Shown: positions 35,802 through 45,041, counted from the stretch's first letter. The stretch: 64,000 bases of DNA from Clostridium paridis (GCF_016765615.1 NZ_JAESWA010000029.1:1-64000), one strand, 5' to 3'. Notes: a model not told the origin generated them from the sequence alone. Numbers and translations: made by a program.

Positions 35802-36497
35802 ATGACTAAAGAGAACATATTGGTAGTAGATGATGAAATAGAAATAACAGATGCAATAGAGATATATTTAAGAAATGAAGGATATAACGTATTTAAAGCT
35901 TATGATGGACTAGAAGCCTTAGATATTTTAAGTTCAGAAGAGATACATCTTATTATTATGGATATTATGATGCCTAAAATGGATGGAATGAGAGTTACAT
36001 TAAAGATTAGAGAAAGCAAAAATATACCTATAATAATGCTATCAGCAAAATCTCAGGATACAGATAAGGTATTGGGACTTAACTTAGGAGCAGATGATTA
36101 TATTACAAAGCCTTTTAATCCAATAGAATTAATAGCTAGAGTAAAATCACATTTAAGAAGATATATAAAGTTTGGCAATTATGTTGGAGAACCTGAAGGA
36201 GCTCTAGTAGTTGGAGGATTATATTTAAATAAATTAACTAAGGAATTTAAAGTAGACGGACAAGATGTGAAGGTTACTCCTCTAGAATTAAAAATTCTTA
36301 CCTTACTTATGGAGAATAAGGGAAGAGTATTTTCAATTGAAGAAATATATGAAAGAGTTTGGAATGAGCCATCTTTTAATGCAGATACGGTAACAGTTCA
36401 CATAAGAAGAATAAGAGAAAAAATAGAAATAAATCCAAAAGAACCGAGATATTTAAAGGTGGTGTGGGGAATTGGCTATAAAATTGAAAAACAATAA
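35802..36497 (+). CDS. OmpR/PhoB-family response regulator
   Basis: 231 aa. Receiver domain residues 1-115: acidic pocket VDDEIE, phosphorylatable Asp in IIMDIMMPKMDG, and Lys in DYITKPFNPIEL. C-terminal winged helix (about 130-228) with ADTVTVHIRRIREKIE and WGIGYKIE. It should be phosphorylated by the histidine kinase encoded by the next, overlapping gene and act as a transcription factor. AAGGGG-type site (GAGGGGGAAAG) before the ATG. Confidence 0.94.
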   Translation: MTKENILVVDDEIEITDAIEIYLRNEGYNVFKAYDGLEALDILSSEEIHLIIMDIMMPKMDGMRVTLKIRESKNIPIIMLSAKSQDTDKVLGLNLGADDYITKPFNPIELIARVKSHLRRYIKFGNYVGEPEGALVVGGLYLNKLTKEFKVDGQDVKVTPLELKILTLLMENKGRVFSIEEIYERVWNEPSFNADTVTVHIRRIREKIEINPKEPRYLKVVWGIGYKIEKQ

Positions 36498-38718
36498 ATT
36501 TATATATTTTTTATGTCTTATAATATTAATTTCTTCATTATTTGCTCAAACGATAATTGTGCCAGAACTTATAAGAGGATATGGCTATAGGAATACAAGC
36601 TTTATAGATTCAGATAATTTTAAGTCTAATCTCTTTGATTTTTATGGTACATTAATGGATTCATACTCAAAGTATGGAGCTGGAGAAGATAGTGATAGAT
36701 TTAAGGAAATTTCTAAGACTGATATACAAAATAGGTTAAAGGTACATGAAGATGAGTATAATTCTATAAAGGTTCAGTTAGATCAGATAAAGGAAAATGA
36801 AAAAAATGACTCAAGTAACACTGTGAATAATGGTGTAACAAATGAAGTAATAACTGGAGGAGTAACTACCTATAGCGTACCAGAGTTAGGAAATTTTAAT
36901 ACTTATGCTGAGGGGCTTGCTTTATTTAATAATCTCCATAAAGCAACAGAGGAAGATGTAAAGAAGGAAATATTATCAGAGAAAAAATCAGAATATCAAA
37001 GTTTGGAAAAAGTGTTTGATATTTATAAAAATTTACAATATGTAATTTATAATGGTGAAAATGATAAAATATTAAAAACAAACTTAGAAAAAGAATTTAG
37101 TAATAGTGAGGCAATTAAAAACTTACAAAAGGATGCTAGATTCTATGTGCTATTTGATGGAGCAAAAGCAGGAAATATTTTAGAGAATGTAACAGGAACT
37201 ATTAATGGTAATTACTTTAATAATTATGATTCTAGATCCTTTGATGCAGTAAAAAATGAAAAAATAAAGCTGCTGATAATGCTACCTCAAAAGCTGTATT
37301 ATCAAGATAATATAAAACAAGCTGAAGATAGATTTTTATATGGACAAAATAATTTTATGAAATTTGCTATTTCAGAAGGAGTAGCAGTTGTATTACTTTT
37401 ATTATCTTTAATATATGTAATAAAGCATAGAAGAAATTTAATTGATAATTTTGTAGTTAGAGCATACGGGAAACTATGGTTAGAGATGAAATTAGTATTG
37501 AACATTTTTATTGCTTATGTGATAAATTTCTTTACTAGCATATTATTCAATTTTCATGGTACGGAGCAAATTATAGTTTTATCTATTTATTTCATAATAT
37601 GCACCTATATCCTACTGAGAAAAAGAGTTAAGCTAATTGGAATAAAAGGAGTCATAAAAGAAAGCAGTGTTTTATATAAATTATTTAACCAAGTAAAGAA
37701 AGTATTTTTAGTAAAATCAATAGGAATAAAAGTGAGTATATTTGTTCTATTAACACTAATATTCATCTTTGCACTATTCTTAATTCCAATATTAAGAAGC
37801 TTAACACTTAGTATCATTATAATTTTAGTTTATATAATTCCTTATTTAGCTTTAGTGGGCTATTACGGAATGAAGTTTACAGTGGGTTTTAGTAAGATTG
37901 TAAAAGGTTCAGAGATGATTTGCAGTGGAGATTTAAATTACCAAATAGATGAAAAGCAAATTGGAACCTTAGGTACATTAGCTAAAAATATAAATAGCAT
38001 AAAAAGTGGTTTAGAAAAATCAATTAAGAATGAAACAAAAAGTGAAAGAATGAAAACGGAGTTAATTACAAATGTTTCCCATGACTTAAAAACACCACTA
38101 ACTTCAATAATTAATTATGTTGATTTGATAAAAAAGGGGAACTTATCTAGCGAAGACATCCAAGATTATATAAAGATTATAGATAGAAAATCCCAAAGAT
38201 TAAAAACACTAATTGAAGATTTGTTTGAAGCCTCTAGAGCTGCTAGTGGAGAAATAGATTTAAATATGGAAAGACTTGATATTGTCGCCTTACTAAAGCA
38301 ATCCTTGGCAGAATTTGAGGAAAGAATAAAAGAAGGTTCTCTAGATTTTAGAGTAAATACACCAAGTGAAAAAATATATGTTATGGTAGATGGTAAAAGA
38401 ACTTGGAGGGCATTTGAGAATCAAATTATTAACATTTTAAAGTATTCTTTGGATAATACAAGAGTATATATTAATGTTGAAAGACATGAAAATGAAGTTG
38501 TAATTATAATGAAAAATATTTCAGCCTACGAAATAGATTTTAATAATGATGAAATAACAGAACGGTTTAAGAGAGGAGATAAATCAAGAAATACAGAAGG
38601 GTCAGGCTTGGGGTTAGCCATTTCAAAAGGACTTACAGAGCTTCAAAGGGGAGAATTTAATGTAGAAGTTGATGGAGATTTATTCAAAACAATAATGAAA
38701 TTTCCCATTGTAGGATAA
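36472..38718 (+). CDS. Membrane sensor histidine kinase with six predicted TM segments
   Basis: 748 aa from TTG 36472, overlapping the regulator gene by 26 nt; another in-frame TTG lies four codons later. First TM at about 8-28, then an extracellular loop of about 270 residues, then five more hydrophobic segments between about 300 and 470. HAMP-like stretch, then DHp box NVSHDLKTPLTSIINYVDLI (about 530-550) and ATPase domain with GSGLGLAISKG. The multi-TM middle is more than a simple two-TM sensor. The signal is unknown; no target gene is adjacent. Confidence 0.92.
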   Translation: MAIKLKNNKFIYFLCLIILISSLFAQTIIVPELIRGYGYRNTSFIDSDNFKSNLFDFYGTLMDSYSKYGAGEDSDRFKEISKTDIQNRLKVHEDEYNSIKVQLDQIKENEKNDSSNTVNNGVTNEVITGGVTTYSVPELGNFNTYAEGLALFNNLHKATEEDVKKEILSEKKSEYQSLEKVFDIYKNLQYVIYNGENDKILKTNLEKEFSNSEAIKNLQKDARFYVLFDGAKAGNILENVTGTINGNYFNNYDSRSFDAVKNEKIKLLIMLPQKLYYQDNIKQAEDRFLYGQNNFMKFAISEGVAVVLLLLSLIYVIKHRRNLIDNFVVRAYGKLWLEMKLVLNIFIAYVINFFTSILFNFHGTEQIIVLSIYFIICTYILLRKRVKLIGIKGVIKESSVLYKLFNQVKKVFLVKSIGIKVSIFVLLTLIFIFALFLIPILRSLTLSIIIILVYIIPYLALVGYYGMKFTVGFSKIVKGSEMICSGDLNYQIDEKQIGTLGTLAKNINSIKSGLEKSIKNETKSERMKTELITNVSHDLKTPLTSIINYVDLIKKGNLSSEDIQDYIKIIDRKSQRLKTLIEDLFEASRAASGEIDLNMERLDIVALLKQSLAEFEERIKEGSLDFRVNTPSEKIYVMVDGKRTWRAFENQIINILKYSLDNTRVYINVERHENEVVIIMKNISAYEIDFNNDEITERFKRGDKSRNTEGSGLGLAISKGLTELQRGEFNVEVDGDLFKTIMKFPIVG

Positions 38719-38755
38719 AAATCAAAAAAAATATAAATAAATTTTGGAAAAACTC

Positions 38756-38784
38756 TTTACAACTAATAATTATTATTATATAAT
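38756..38784 (+). promoter_or_regulatory. Promoter of the rubrerythrin gene
   Basis: TTTACA, 17 nt, TATAAT; strong match, with the ATG about 70 nt downstream. Confidence 0.7.
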
Positions 38785-38854
38785 AAAACATGTCGAGAGA
38801 ATTTAAAATAATAAAATAAATATAATAAAATTAATTTCTTAGGAGGAGTTTAAT

Positions 38855-39400
38855 ATGAAAAAATTTGTTTGTACAGTATGTGGATATGTTTACGAAGGAG
38901 AAGTTGCTCCAGAAAAATGCCCAATTTGTGGAGCTGGTGCAGAAAAGTTTGTTGAACAATCAGGAGAATTAAATTTTGCTGATGAACATAGAATCGGAGT
39001 AGCTAATGGAGTAGATGAAAGAATAATTCAAGGTTTAAGAGAAAACTTTACTGGAGAATGTACAGAAGTAGGAATGTACTTAGCAATGTCTAGACAAGCA
39101 GATAGAGAAGGATATCCAGAAGTTGCAGAAGCTTATAAGAGAATAGCTTTTGAAGAAGCAGAACATGCTTCAAAGTTTGCTGAATTACTTGGAGAAGTTG
39201 TTGTAGCTGACACTAAGAAAAATCTTCAAGCAAGAGTAGATGCAGAACATGGTGCTTGTCAAGGTAAAAAGGATTTAGCTACTTTAGCAAAACAATTAAA
39301 CTTAGATGCAATTCATGATACAGTACACGAAATGTGTAAAGATGAAGCTAGACATGGAAAAGCATTTAAAGGATTATTAGATAGATATTTCAATAACTAA
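38855..39400 (+). CDS. Reverse rubrerythrin (rubredoxin domain first)
   Basis: 181 aa. Residues 1-35 form a rubredoxin-like centre: [20 protein letters not shown] and CGAG, with two CxxC pairs. The rest is a ferritin-like diiron domain: [22 protein letters not shown], and DEARHGKAF with the Glu and His ligands. The order rubredoxin-then-diiron is that of clostridial reverse rubrerythrins, NADH-dependent peroxide and oxygen reductases. It supports an anaerobic host. Strong ribosome binding site TAGGAGGAG. Followed by a terminator. Confidence 0.92.
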   Translation: MKKFVCTVCGYVYEGEVAPEKCPICGAGAEKFVEQSGELNFADEHRIGVANGVDERIIQGLRENFTGECTEVGMYLAMSRQADREGYPEVAEAYKRIAFEEAEHASKFAELLGEVVVADTKKNLQARVDAEHGACQGKKDLATLAKQLNLDAIHDTVHEMCKDEARHGKAFKGLLDRYFNN

Positions 39401-39409
39401 TAATTTATA

Positions 39410-39446
39410 TAAAAAAGAAGATACATAGGGTATCTTCTTTTTTTAT
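39410..39446. terminator. Terminator between the rubrerythrin and acetyltransferase genes
   Basis: AAAAAAGAAGATAC / GTATCTTCTTTTTTT hairpin between convergent genes. Confidence 0.85.
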
Positions 39447-39997
39447 TTTATGTTGGATTCTCTTCTGAGTAGTGAGTATATAGTTACATCATAAAAATTA
39501 TCTTTACTTTGATGGTGCTCTCTTAGTATTCCTTCTTTTATAAAATTCATGCTTTCCAATACTTTAATTGAGGCAGTGTTTTCAGGCTTTACATAAGCCT
39601 CAATTCTATTTAGTCTATAATCATTAAAACCGTAGTAAATTAATGCAGTTAAGGATTCCTTCATATAACCTTTTCCCCAGTAATTTCTGCCGAGTTCATA
39701 ACCAATTTCTCCAATATGACCTTGATTTAATATTCCCTTAATAAAACCACAAGTTCCAATTAAAATATTATATTCCTTAGAAAAAATACCCCATCGAAAC
39801 CCTCTATTTTTTAGGTGTAATTTATTAAAATAGCCTATGATCTCTTTTGCTTCATCATTAGTTTTTAGTGAATCAATATTAAGATATTTAGTTACCTCAT
39901 CATCAGACCAATAATTAAATAAAACTGAGGCATCCTTTTCTTGCAGTTTAGTGAGTAACAATCGAGGAGTTTCTAAAACTACTATGTCTTTTCTCAT
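39443..39997 (-). CDS. GNAT-family N-acetyltransferase (RimJ/RimL type)
   Basis: 184 aa from ATG 39997 (GAGGTGA 8 nt upstream); the frame is open for 54 more codons upstream but lacks a ribosome binding site and would run through the aroF promoter region. RimJ-like start VVLETPRLLLTKL, acetyl-CoA loop IGYELGRNYWGKGYMKESL, and NRIEAYVKPENTASIKVLES. It transfers acetyl groups from acetyl-CoA to an unknown amine, possibly a protein N-terminus. Confidence 0.88.
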   Translation of the reverse strand: MRKDIVVLETPRLLLTKLQEKDASVLFNYWSDDEVTKYLNIDSLKTNDEAKEIIGYFNKLHLKNRGFRWGIFSKEYNILIGTCGFIKGILNQGHIGEIGYELGRNYWGKGYMKESLTALIYYGFNDYRLNRIEAYVKPENTASIKVLESMNFIKEGILREHHQSKDNFYDVTIYSLLRRESNIK

Positions 39998-40101
39998 TTG
40001 TTCTATCACCTCATGTGAAAGAGTATTAATATTAATACTAATATATGATACACATAAATGATTGACATTATAATAAATTTTCAGTAAAGGATTTCTTAAT
40101 A

Positions 40102-40130
40102 TTGACAGAGAATAATCTTTAGTATACAAT
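40102..40130 (+). promoter_or_regulatory. Promoter of the aro operon leader
   Basis: TTGACA, 17 nt, TACAAT. Transcription would start near 40137, about 35 nt before the leader-peptide ATG at 40171. Confidence 0.8.
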
Positions 40131-40170
40131 GGAAAAAAGAATTTTACAGAATTTCTCACAGGAGGTTATC

Positions 40171-40287
40171 ATGCTTACAAGAATTAACAAAATAGCAGGA
40201 CAATTTTTTGGATACTTTTACTTTAGCTGGGGCTTTTATTTTAGCGCTGGTCAATTGTTCTGTAATAAAATAGTTGTTAATTCCTAA
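40171..40287 (+). CDS. Aromatic-rich leader peptide of the aro operon
   Basis: 38 codons, ATG preceded by AGGAGGT at 5-nt spacing. Residues 11-24 read QFFGYFYFSWGFYF: six Phe, three Tyr and one Trp in fourteen codons, plus another Phe at 30. It lies downstream of a near-consensus promoter and 50-90 nt before a terminator, ahead of a DAHP synthase gene. This is the structure of a ribosome-stalling attenuator leader (compare the enteric pheL and trpL peptides). The antiterminator pairing was not resolved. A membrane micropeptide is a possible alternative. Confidence 0.75.
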   Translation: MLTRINKIAGQFFGYFYFSWGFYFSAGQLFCNKIVVNS

Positions 40288-40339
40288 TGAGTAAGGATAA
40301 TCTTAACTAAACTTTTAATTATAAAAAATTACCTTGGAT

Positions 40340-40372
40340 AATAAGGCTCATTAGATGGGCCTTATTTTTTTT
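40340..40372 (+). terminator. Attenuator terminator after the leader peptide
   Basis: AATAAGGCtCAT / ATGgGCCTTATT hairpin followed by a run of eight T. It lies between the leader peptide and the shared second-stage element, so most transcripts would stop here unless the leader is stalled. Confidence 0.8.
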
Positions 40373-40564
40373 ACTCTTTAGGACTGTATAATATTTTAAA
40401 GTTGTGGTTTGCTTTATAAGTTTCAATTACATTTTAAGAATTAGTTAGGTTTTCCTAAAGAGTAAAAAATAAAATTAGTTGCCTGCCAGATTTTCCTCAC
40501 ATACGTTCAGAAAGGCAGATGCGAGAAAAAATCGACGGCTTTTAATAGCCTTGACGATTTTTTA
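40371..40564 (+). promoter_or_regulatory. Second-stage leader element of aroF (candidate novel attenuator RNA, copy 2)
   Basis: ACTCTTTAGG (40373-40382) pairs with CCTAAAGAGT (40454-40463), enclosing about 70 AT-rich nt. Then GCCTGCCAGATTTTCCTCA (40481-40499) can pair with GAGAAAAAATCGACGGC, which overlaps the 5' arm of the terminator AAAAAATCGACGGC / GCCTTGACGATTTTTT (40525-40564). The copy upstream of trpS (3753-3946, minus strand) has the same stems and order; the hairpin loops differ. Placed between the first attenuator and the aroF ribosome binding site. Confidence 0.7.
40525..40564 (+). terminator. Second leader terminator, upstream of aroF
   Basis: AAAAAATCGACGGC / GCCTTGACGATTTTTT with loop TTTTAATA, about 35 nt before the aroF start. 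Alternative to the antiterminator described for the element 40371-40564. Confidence 0.7.
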
Positions 40565-40599
40565 TATAAAAAATCTATAATTTAAGGGGGCATTTATTA

Positions 40600-41613
40600 A
40601 TGATTGTAATTTTAAAACCAAAAACACCAAAGGCAGAGGTGGATAGTTTAACAAAAGCAATAAAAAATCTTGGGGTAGAAGTACATCCTGTAATAGGGAA
40701 AGAATTAATGATATTGGGGTTAATTGGGGACACTAGTAAGATTGATCCTAATAAAATTGAAGCAAATAGGAATGTTGAAAGGGTTATGCACGTTCAAGAA
40801 CCATTCAAGAAAGCTAATAGAATGTTTCATCCAGAGAATTCTAAGGTAGATGTAAATGGCATTACTATTGGGGGTAAAAAGATTGCACTTATAGCAGGTC
40901 CTTGCTCAGTAGAAAGCGAAGAACAAATAATATCAATTGCTAAAAGTGTAAAAGCATCCGGGACGCAGTTATTAAGAGGAGGGGCTTTTAAGCCAAGAAC
41001 TTCACCATATAGTTTCCAAGGACTAGAAACTGAGGGGTTAGACCTTCTTAAGGTGGCAAGAAAAGAAACAGGAATGCCAATTGTAACAGAAATTATGTCT
41101 ACACAATATTTAGATAGATTTGTTGAAGATGTTGATATTATACAAGTTGGAGCGAGAAATATGCAAAACTTTGACTTGCTTAAGGAATTAGGAAAAACAA
41201 ATAAAACCATTCTTCTAAAAAGAGGGTTATCAGCAACAATAGAAGAGTTATTGATGTCAGCAGAATATATTATGGCTGGTGGAAATAATAATGTAATTCT
41301 TTGTGAAAGAGGTATAAGAACATTCGAAACTTACACAAGAAACACATTAGACTTAAGTGCAATACCTGCAATTAAAAAATTAAGCCATTTACCAGTAGTA
41401 GTAGATCCTAGTCACGCGGCAGGGAAGAATTGGATGGTAGATCCTCTTTCAAAAGCAGCAATAGCAGTTGGAGCAGATGGACTTATAATTGAAGTACACA
41501 ATGACCCAGTCAATGCACTTTGTGACGGACCACAATCTATAAGACCAGAAGAATATGACAAGTTAGTAAAGGAATTATCACTAATTGCAGCTGCTGTAGG
41601 AAGAGAAATATAA
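40600..41613 (+). CDS. aroF: 3-deoxy-7-phosphoheptulonate (DAHP) synthase, first copy
   Basis: 337 aa, type I-beta DAHP synthase (AroA/KDO8P fold) with an N-terminal ferredoxin-like regulatory domain (residues 1-70: MIVILKPKTPKAEVDSL). Core motifs: AGPCSVESEEQI, RGGAFKPRTSPYSFQG, GARNMQNFDLL, LKRGLSATIEE and DPSHAAG. It condenses PEP and erythrose-4-phosphate, the first step of the shikimate pathway. AAGGGGG precedes the ATG. First gene of the operon, behind two attenuators. A 337-aa paralogue occurs as the ninth gene. Confidence 0.94.
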   Translation: MIVILKPKTPKAEVDSLTKAIKNLGVEVHPVIGKELMILGLIGDTSKIDPNKIEANRNVERVMHVQEPFKKANRMFHPENSKVDVNGITIGGKKIALIAGPCSVESEEQIISIAKSVKASGTQLLRGGAFKPRTSPYSFQGLETEGLDLLKVARKETGMPIVTEIMSTQYLDRFVEDVDIIQVGARNMQNFDLLKELGKTNKTILLKRGLSATIEELLMSAEYIMAGGNNNVILCERGIRTFETYTRNTLDLSAIPAIKKLSHLPVVVDPSHAAGKNWMVDPLSKAAIAVGADGLIIEVHNDPVNALCDGPQSIRPEEYDKLVKELSLIAAAVGREI

Positions 41614-41631
41614 TTTTTAGGGGGGATTGCA

Positions 41632-42687
41632 TTGAATTTAAAAGTAAATCTAGGAGAAAATTCATATCCCATATATATTGAAAAAGGAGCATTAAATAGG
41701 CTATCAAGTTTAATAAAAACTGATTTAAAAGCTGAGAAAATAGCGATTATTTCAGATGAAAATGTATATGGAATATATGGAGAAAATATAAAAACTTCAC
41801 TAGAAGAAGTTGGATATAAAGTAGAATCAATAGTACTTCCACCAGGGGAAAAGACAAAATCTTTTAATACTCTACCACGTATTTATAATGATCTTCTAGA
41901 ATTTAAACTAACAAGAAGCGATTTAATCATAGCATTAGGTGGCGGAGTTATTGGAGATCTAGCAGGATTTGTTGCTTCAACTTTTTTAAGAGGTGTTCCG
42001 TTTATACAAGTTCCAACATCACTTCTAGCACAAGTGGATTCTAGCGTAGGAGGTAAAGTAGGAGTTGACTTAGAGAAAGGCAAAAATCTTGTAGGGAGTT
42101 TCTATCATCCTAGAATGGTAGTAATAGACCCGGATGTTTTAAATACTCTTTCAGATAGATTTCTTAGAGATGGATTAGCAGAAGTAATAAAGTATGGTTG
42201 TATAAAAGATAAGAATCTTTTTGAAAAATTAAAGAATCTCAAAGATGAAGAAGATCTCATGAACAATATTGAATCTATTATATTTACTTGTTGTGATATT
42301 AAGAGAAGAGTAGTTGAAGAAGATGAAAAAGATACAGGAGAAAGAATGCTTTTAAATTTCGGGCATACACTAGGGCATGCTATAGAGCAATATTATAATT
42401 ATGAAAAATATTCTCATGGTGAAGGTGTAGCCATTGGAATGTATGAAATAATGAAAGTAGCAGCTAAAAAATCTTTAGTTAATTACAATGTTTCAGAAGA
42501 AATTAGAGAAATGTTGATAAAGTACAGATTACCGTATTCATTAGAAAGTGAAAATAAGAATCAATTAATTGAAGCAATAAAACTCGATAAAAAATTTTTG
42601 AATAATGCCCTAAACTTAATATTACTAAAGGGTATAGGAGAAAGTTATATTTACAAAACAAAAGATGACTTCTTCGAGAGTCTATAA
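41632..42687 (+). CDS. aroB: 3-dehydroquinate synthase
   Basis: 351 aa, TTG start after AGGGGGG. Motifs: [49 protein letters not shown], and the metal ligands in [11 protein letters not shown] and HGEGVAIGM. It cyclises DAHP to 3-dehydroquinate with NAD and a divalent metal. 18 nt after aroF, in one operon. Confidence 0.96.
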   Translation: MNLKVNLGENSYPIYIEKGALNRLSSLIKTDLKAEKIAIISDENVYGIYGENIKTSLEEVGYKVESIVLPPGEKTKSFNTLPRIYNDLLEFKLTRSDLIIALGGGVIGDLAGFVASTFLRGVPFIQVPTSLLAQVDSSVGGKVGVDLEKGKNLVGSFYHPRMVVIDPDVLNTLSDRFLRDGLAEVIKYGCIKDKNLFEKLKNLKDEEDLMNNIESIIFTCCDIKRRVVEEDEKDTGERMLLNFGHTLGHAIEQYYNYEKYSHGEGVAIGMYEIMKVAAKKSLVNYNVSEEIREMLIKYRLPYSLESENKNQLIEAIKLDKKFLNNALNLILLKGIGESYIYKTKDDFFESL

Positions 42688-42702
42688 TTTTAGGAGGATA
42701 TT

Positions 42703-43983
42703 ATGGATAAATTAACTATTACTCCAGGAAAGTTAAAAGGGGAAGTTAAAATACCTCCTTCAAAAAGTATGGCTCATAGAGCAGTTATCTGTGCCTCCTT
42801 AAGTAAGGGGAAGAGTAAAATAACTAATATAGAATTCTCAGAAGACATTATAGCTACTATTGAGGCAATGAAGTCATTAGGAACAGAAATAAAAGTTTTC
42901 GAAGATTACTTAGAAGTTGATGGAAAAAATACTTTTGCCCAAAGTGTAAGATTAATTGATTGTAACGAATCAGGTTCAACCCTCAGATTTATGGTTCCTA
43001 TAGCTTTAGCAAAGGATGCAAAGACCAACTTTATTGGCAAAGGCAATTTAGGAAAAAGACCTTTAAATACCTACTATGCAATATTTGATAGACAGGGCAT
43101 TAAATATGATTATGAAGATGGTGTTCTTGACTTGAATGTTGAAGGAAAGTTAAAGGGTGAAGAATTTAAAGTAAGAGGGGATATTAGTTCTCAATTTATT
43201 AGTGGATTATTATTTGCACTTCCTTTATTAGAAGAAGATTCAAAAATAACAATTACAACTAAGCTTGAATCAAAAGGATACATTGATTTAACTCTAAGTA
43301 TGCTTGAACTTTATGGAATAGAAATTATAAATAATGACTATAAAGAATTCATTATAAAAGGTAACCAAAGCTATAAGGCTAAGGATTATAGAGTAGAAGG
43401 GGATTTTTCTCAAGCTGCATTTTTCCTTGTAGCAGATGCAATTGGCAGTGATGTTTTAATTAAAGATTTAAATGTAAATTCTCTACAAGGAGACAAAGAA
43501 ATTTTAGATATTATCGCAAGAATGGGCGGAGAAATAGAAGATAATTCTGCAGGCATAAAAGTAGTAACAAAAGATAAGAAAAATACAGTAATTGATGCGT
43601 CTCAATGCCCGGATATAATACCAGTTTTAACAGTTTTAGCCGCAGTTACTGAAGGAACAACAAATATAATTAATGCCGAAAGGTTAAGAATCAAAGAATG
43701 TGATAGATTAAAGGCTATATCTACCGAATTGAATAAACTAGGTGCGAATGTGAAAGAACTTGAGGATTCTCTAGTTGTAGAGGGGGTAGCTAGCTTAAAT
43801 GGTGGAGTAGTACATTCATGGGATGATCATAGAATTGCTATGAGTTTAGCTATAGCTGCGACCTGTTGCACGGATAAAGTAATAATTGAAAATCCAAATT
43901 GCGTAAAAAAATCCTATCCAAGTTTTTGGAGAGATTATAAGAATTTAGGAGGAGAAATCAATGAGTGGAGTTTGGGGCAATAA
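42703..43983 (+). CDS. aroA: 5-enolpyruvylshikimate-3-phosphate synthase
   Basis: 426 aa. Motifs: IPPSKSMAHRAVICASLSKG (PEP/S3P Lys and Arg), DCNESGSTLRFMVPIAL, GKRPL, DFSQAAFFLVADAIG, RIKECDRLKAI and DDHRIAMSLAIA. Transfers enolpyruvate from PEP to shikimate-3-phosphate. The region after GNLGKRPL has Gly rather than the Ala that marks class II insensitive enzymes elsewhere, but classification from sequence by eye is uncertain. Overlaps aroC by 23 nt. Confidence 0.95.
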   Translation: MDKLTITPGKLKGEVKIPPSKSMAHRAVICASLSKGKSKITNIEFSEDIIATIEAMKSLGTEIKVFEDYLEVDGKNTFAQSVRLIDCNESGSTLRFMVPIALAKDAKTNFIGKGNLGKRPLNTYYAIFDRQGIKYDYEDGVLDLNVEGKLKGEEFKVRGDISSQFISGLLFALPLLEEDSKITITTKLESKGYIDLTLSMLELYGIEIINNDYKEFIIKGNQSYKAKDYRVEGDFSQAAFFLVADAIGSDVLIKDLNVNSLQGDKEILDIIARMGGEIEDNSAGIKVVTKDKKNTVIDASQCPDIIPVLTVLAAVTEGTTNIINAERLRIKECDRLKAISTELNKLGANVKELEDSLVVEGVASLNGGVVHSWDDHRIAMSLAIAATCCTDKVIIENPNCVKKSYPSFWRDYKNLGGEINEWSLGQ

Positions 43984-45037
43984 AATTCAAATATCAATAT
44001 TTGGAGAATCACATGGAAATGCCATAGGTATTAATATAAGTGGACTTCCATCAGGTGTACTCTTAGATATGGAAGCTATAAACGAAAAGATGGAAAGAAG
44101 AGCACCAGGAAGAAGTAAAATTTCTACTGCTAGAAGTGAGGCTGATAAGGTAGAGATTTTAAGTGGTGTTTTTGAAGGAAGAACTACAGGGGCTCCCCTT
44201 TGTGGAATAATAAGAAATAGTGATACTAGAAGCCAAGATTATTCAAAGCTTAAAGATTTAATGAGACCAGGACATTCAGACTATCCAGCTAAGATAAAAT
44301 ATCAAGGATTTAATGATTATAGAGGTGGAGGTCATTTCTCAGGCAGAATAACTGCTCCATTAGTTTTTGCAGGGGCTATAGCAGAGCAAATATTAAGAGA
44401 AAAAGGTATTTATATAGGTGCTCATGTGAAGTCCATAAATAATATTGAAGATGATAGCTTTAATCCACTAGAAATAACAAAAGAGCAATTAAATTCTTTA
44501 AAGGGTTCTGACTTATCAGTACTAAATAATGAACAAGGCGAAAAAATGAGAGAATTGATTCTTCAGGCAAAGAAGGAAGGAGATTCTTTAGGTGGAGTTG
44601 TAGAATGTGCGATAGCAGGTATACCAGCAGGTGTTGGAGATCCGTTTTTCGATTCAGTAGAAAGCACATTAGCACACCTAGTATTTTCTGTACCCGCAGT
44701 AAAAGGTATCGAATTTGGGGCTGGATTTGATATTACGAAGATGAAAGGGTCAGAAGCAAATGACAGTTATTATTATGATGGTGACGAAATAAAAACTAAA
44801 ACAAATAATAACGGAGGAATATTAGGAGGAATTTCAAATGGAATGCCTATAATATTTAGAGCTGCAGTTAAGCCCACATCTTCAATCATAAAGGTTCAAG
44901 ATACTATAGATGTAAATAAAAAACAAGAAGATAAGCTGCAAGTAGTAGGAAGACATGACCCTTGCATCGTTTCAAGAGCAGTAGTTGTAATTGAAGCTGT
45001 AAGTGCTCTTGGAATTTTAGACTTAATGTTGAGGTGA
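43961..45037 (+). CDS. aroC: Chorismate synthase
   Basis: 358 aa. Conserved blocks: FGESHGNAIGINISGLPSG, RRAPGRSKISTARSEADKVE, RPGHSDYPAKIKY, DYRGGGHFSGRITA, and C-terminal GRHDPCIVSRAVVV. FMN-dependent elimination of phosphate from EPSP to give chorismate. Its ATG follows GGAGGAG inside the end of aroA, so the two are translationally coupled. Confidence 0.96.
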   Translation: MSGVWGNKIQISIFGESHGNAIGINISGLPSGVLLDMEAINEKMERRAPGRSKISTARSEADKVEILSGVFEGRTTGAPLCGIIRNSDTRSQDYSKLKDLMRPGHSDYPAKIKYQGFNDYRGGGHFSGRITAPLVFAGAIAEQILREKGIYIGAHVKSINNIEDDSFNPLEITKEQLNSLKGSDLSVLNNEQGEKMRELILQAKKEGDSLGGVVECAIAGIPAGVGDPFFDSVESTLAHLVFSVPAVKGIEFGAGFDITKMKGSEANDSYYYDGDEIKTKTNNNGGILGGISNGMPIIFRAAVKPTSSIIKVQDTIDVNKKQEDKLQVVGRHDPCIVSRAVVVIEAVSALGILDLMLR

Positions 45038-45041
45038 GAAA

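Noticed and set aside
39998-40159. N-terminal extension of the acetyltransferase
   Set aside because: No ribosome binding site at the upstream ATG, composition is not like the family, and it would overlap the aroF leader promoter; ATG 39997 has GAGGTGA.
40385-40395. TATAAT inside the shared aroF/trpS element as an internal promoter
   Set aside because: It occurs in both copies but no -35 hexamer lies at 16-18 nt in either; probably part of the AT-rich RNA core.
40371-40564. Shared element as a T-box
   Set aside because: It lacks the GGTGGCACCGCG sequence, stem I motifs and a specifier loop; in trpS it lies downstream of a complete T-box.
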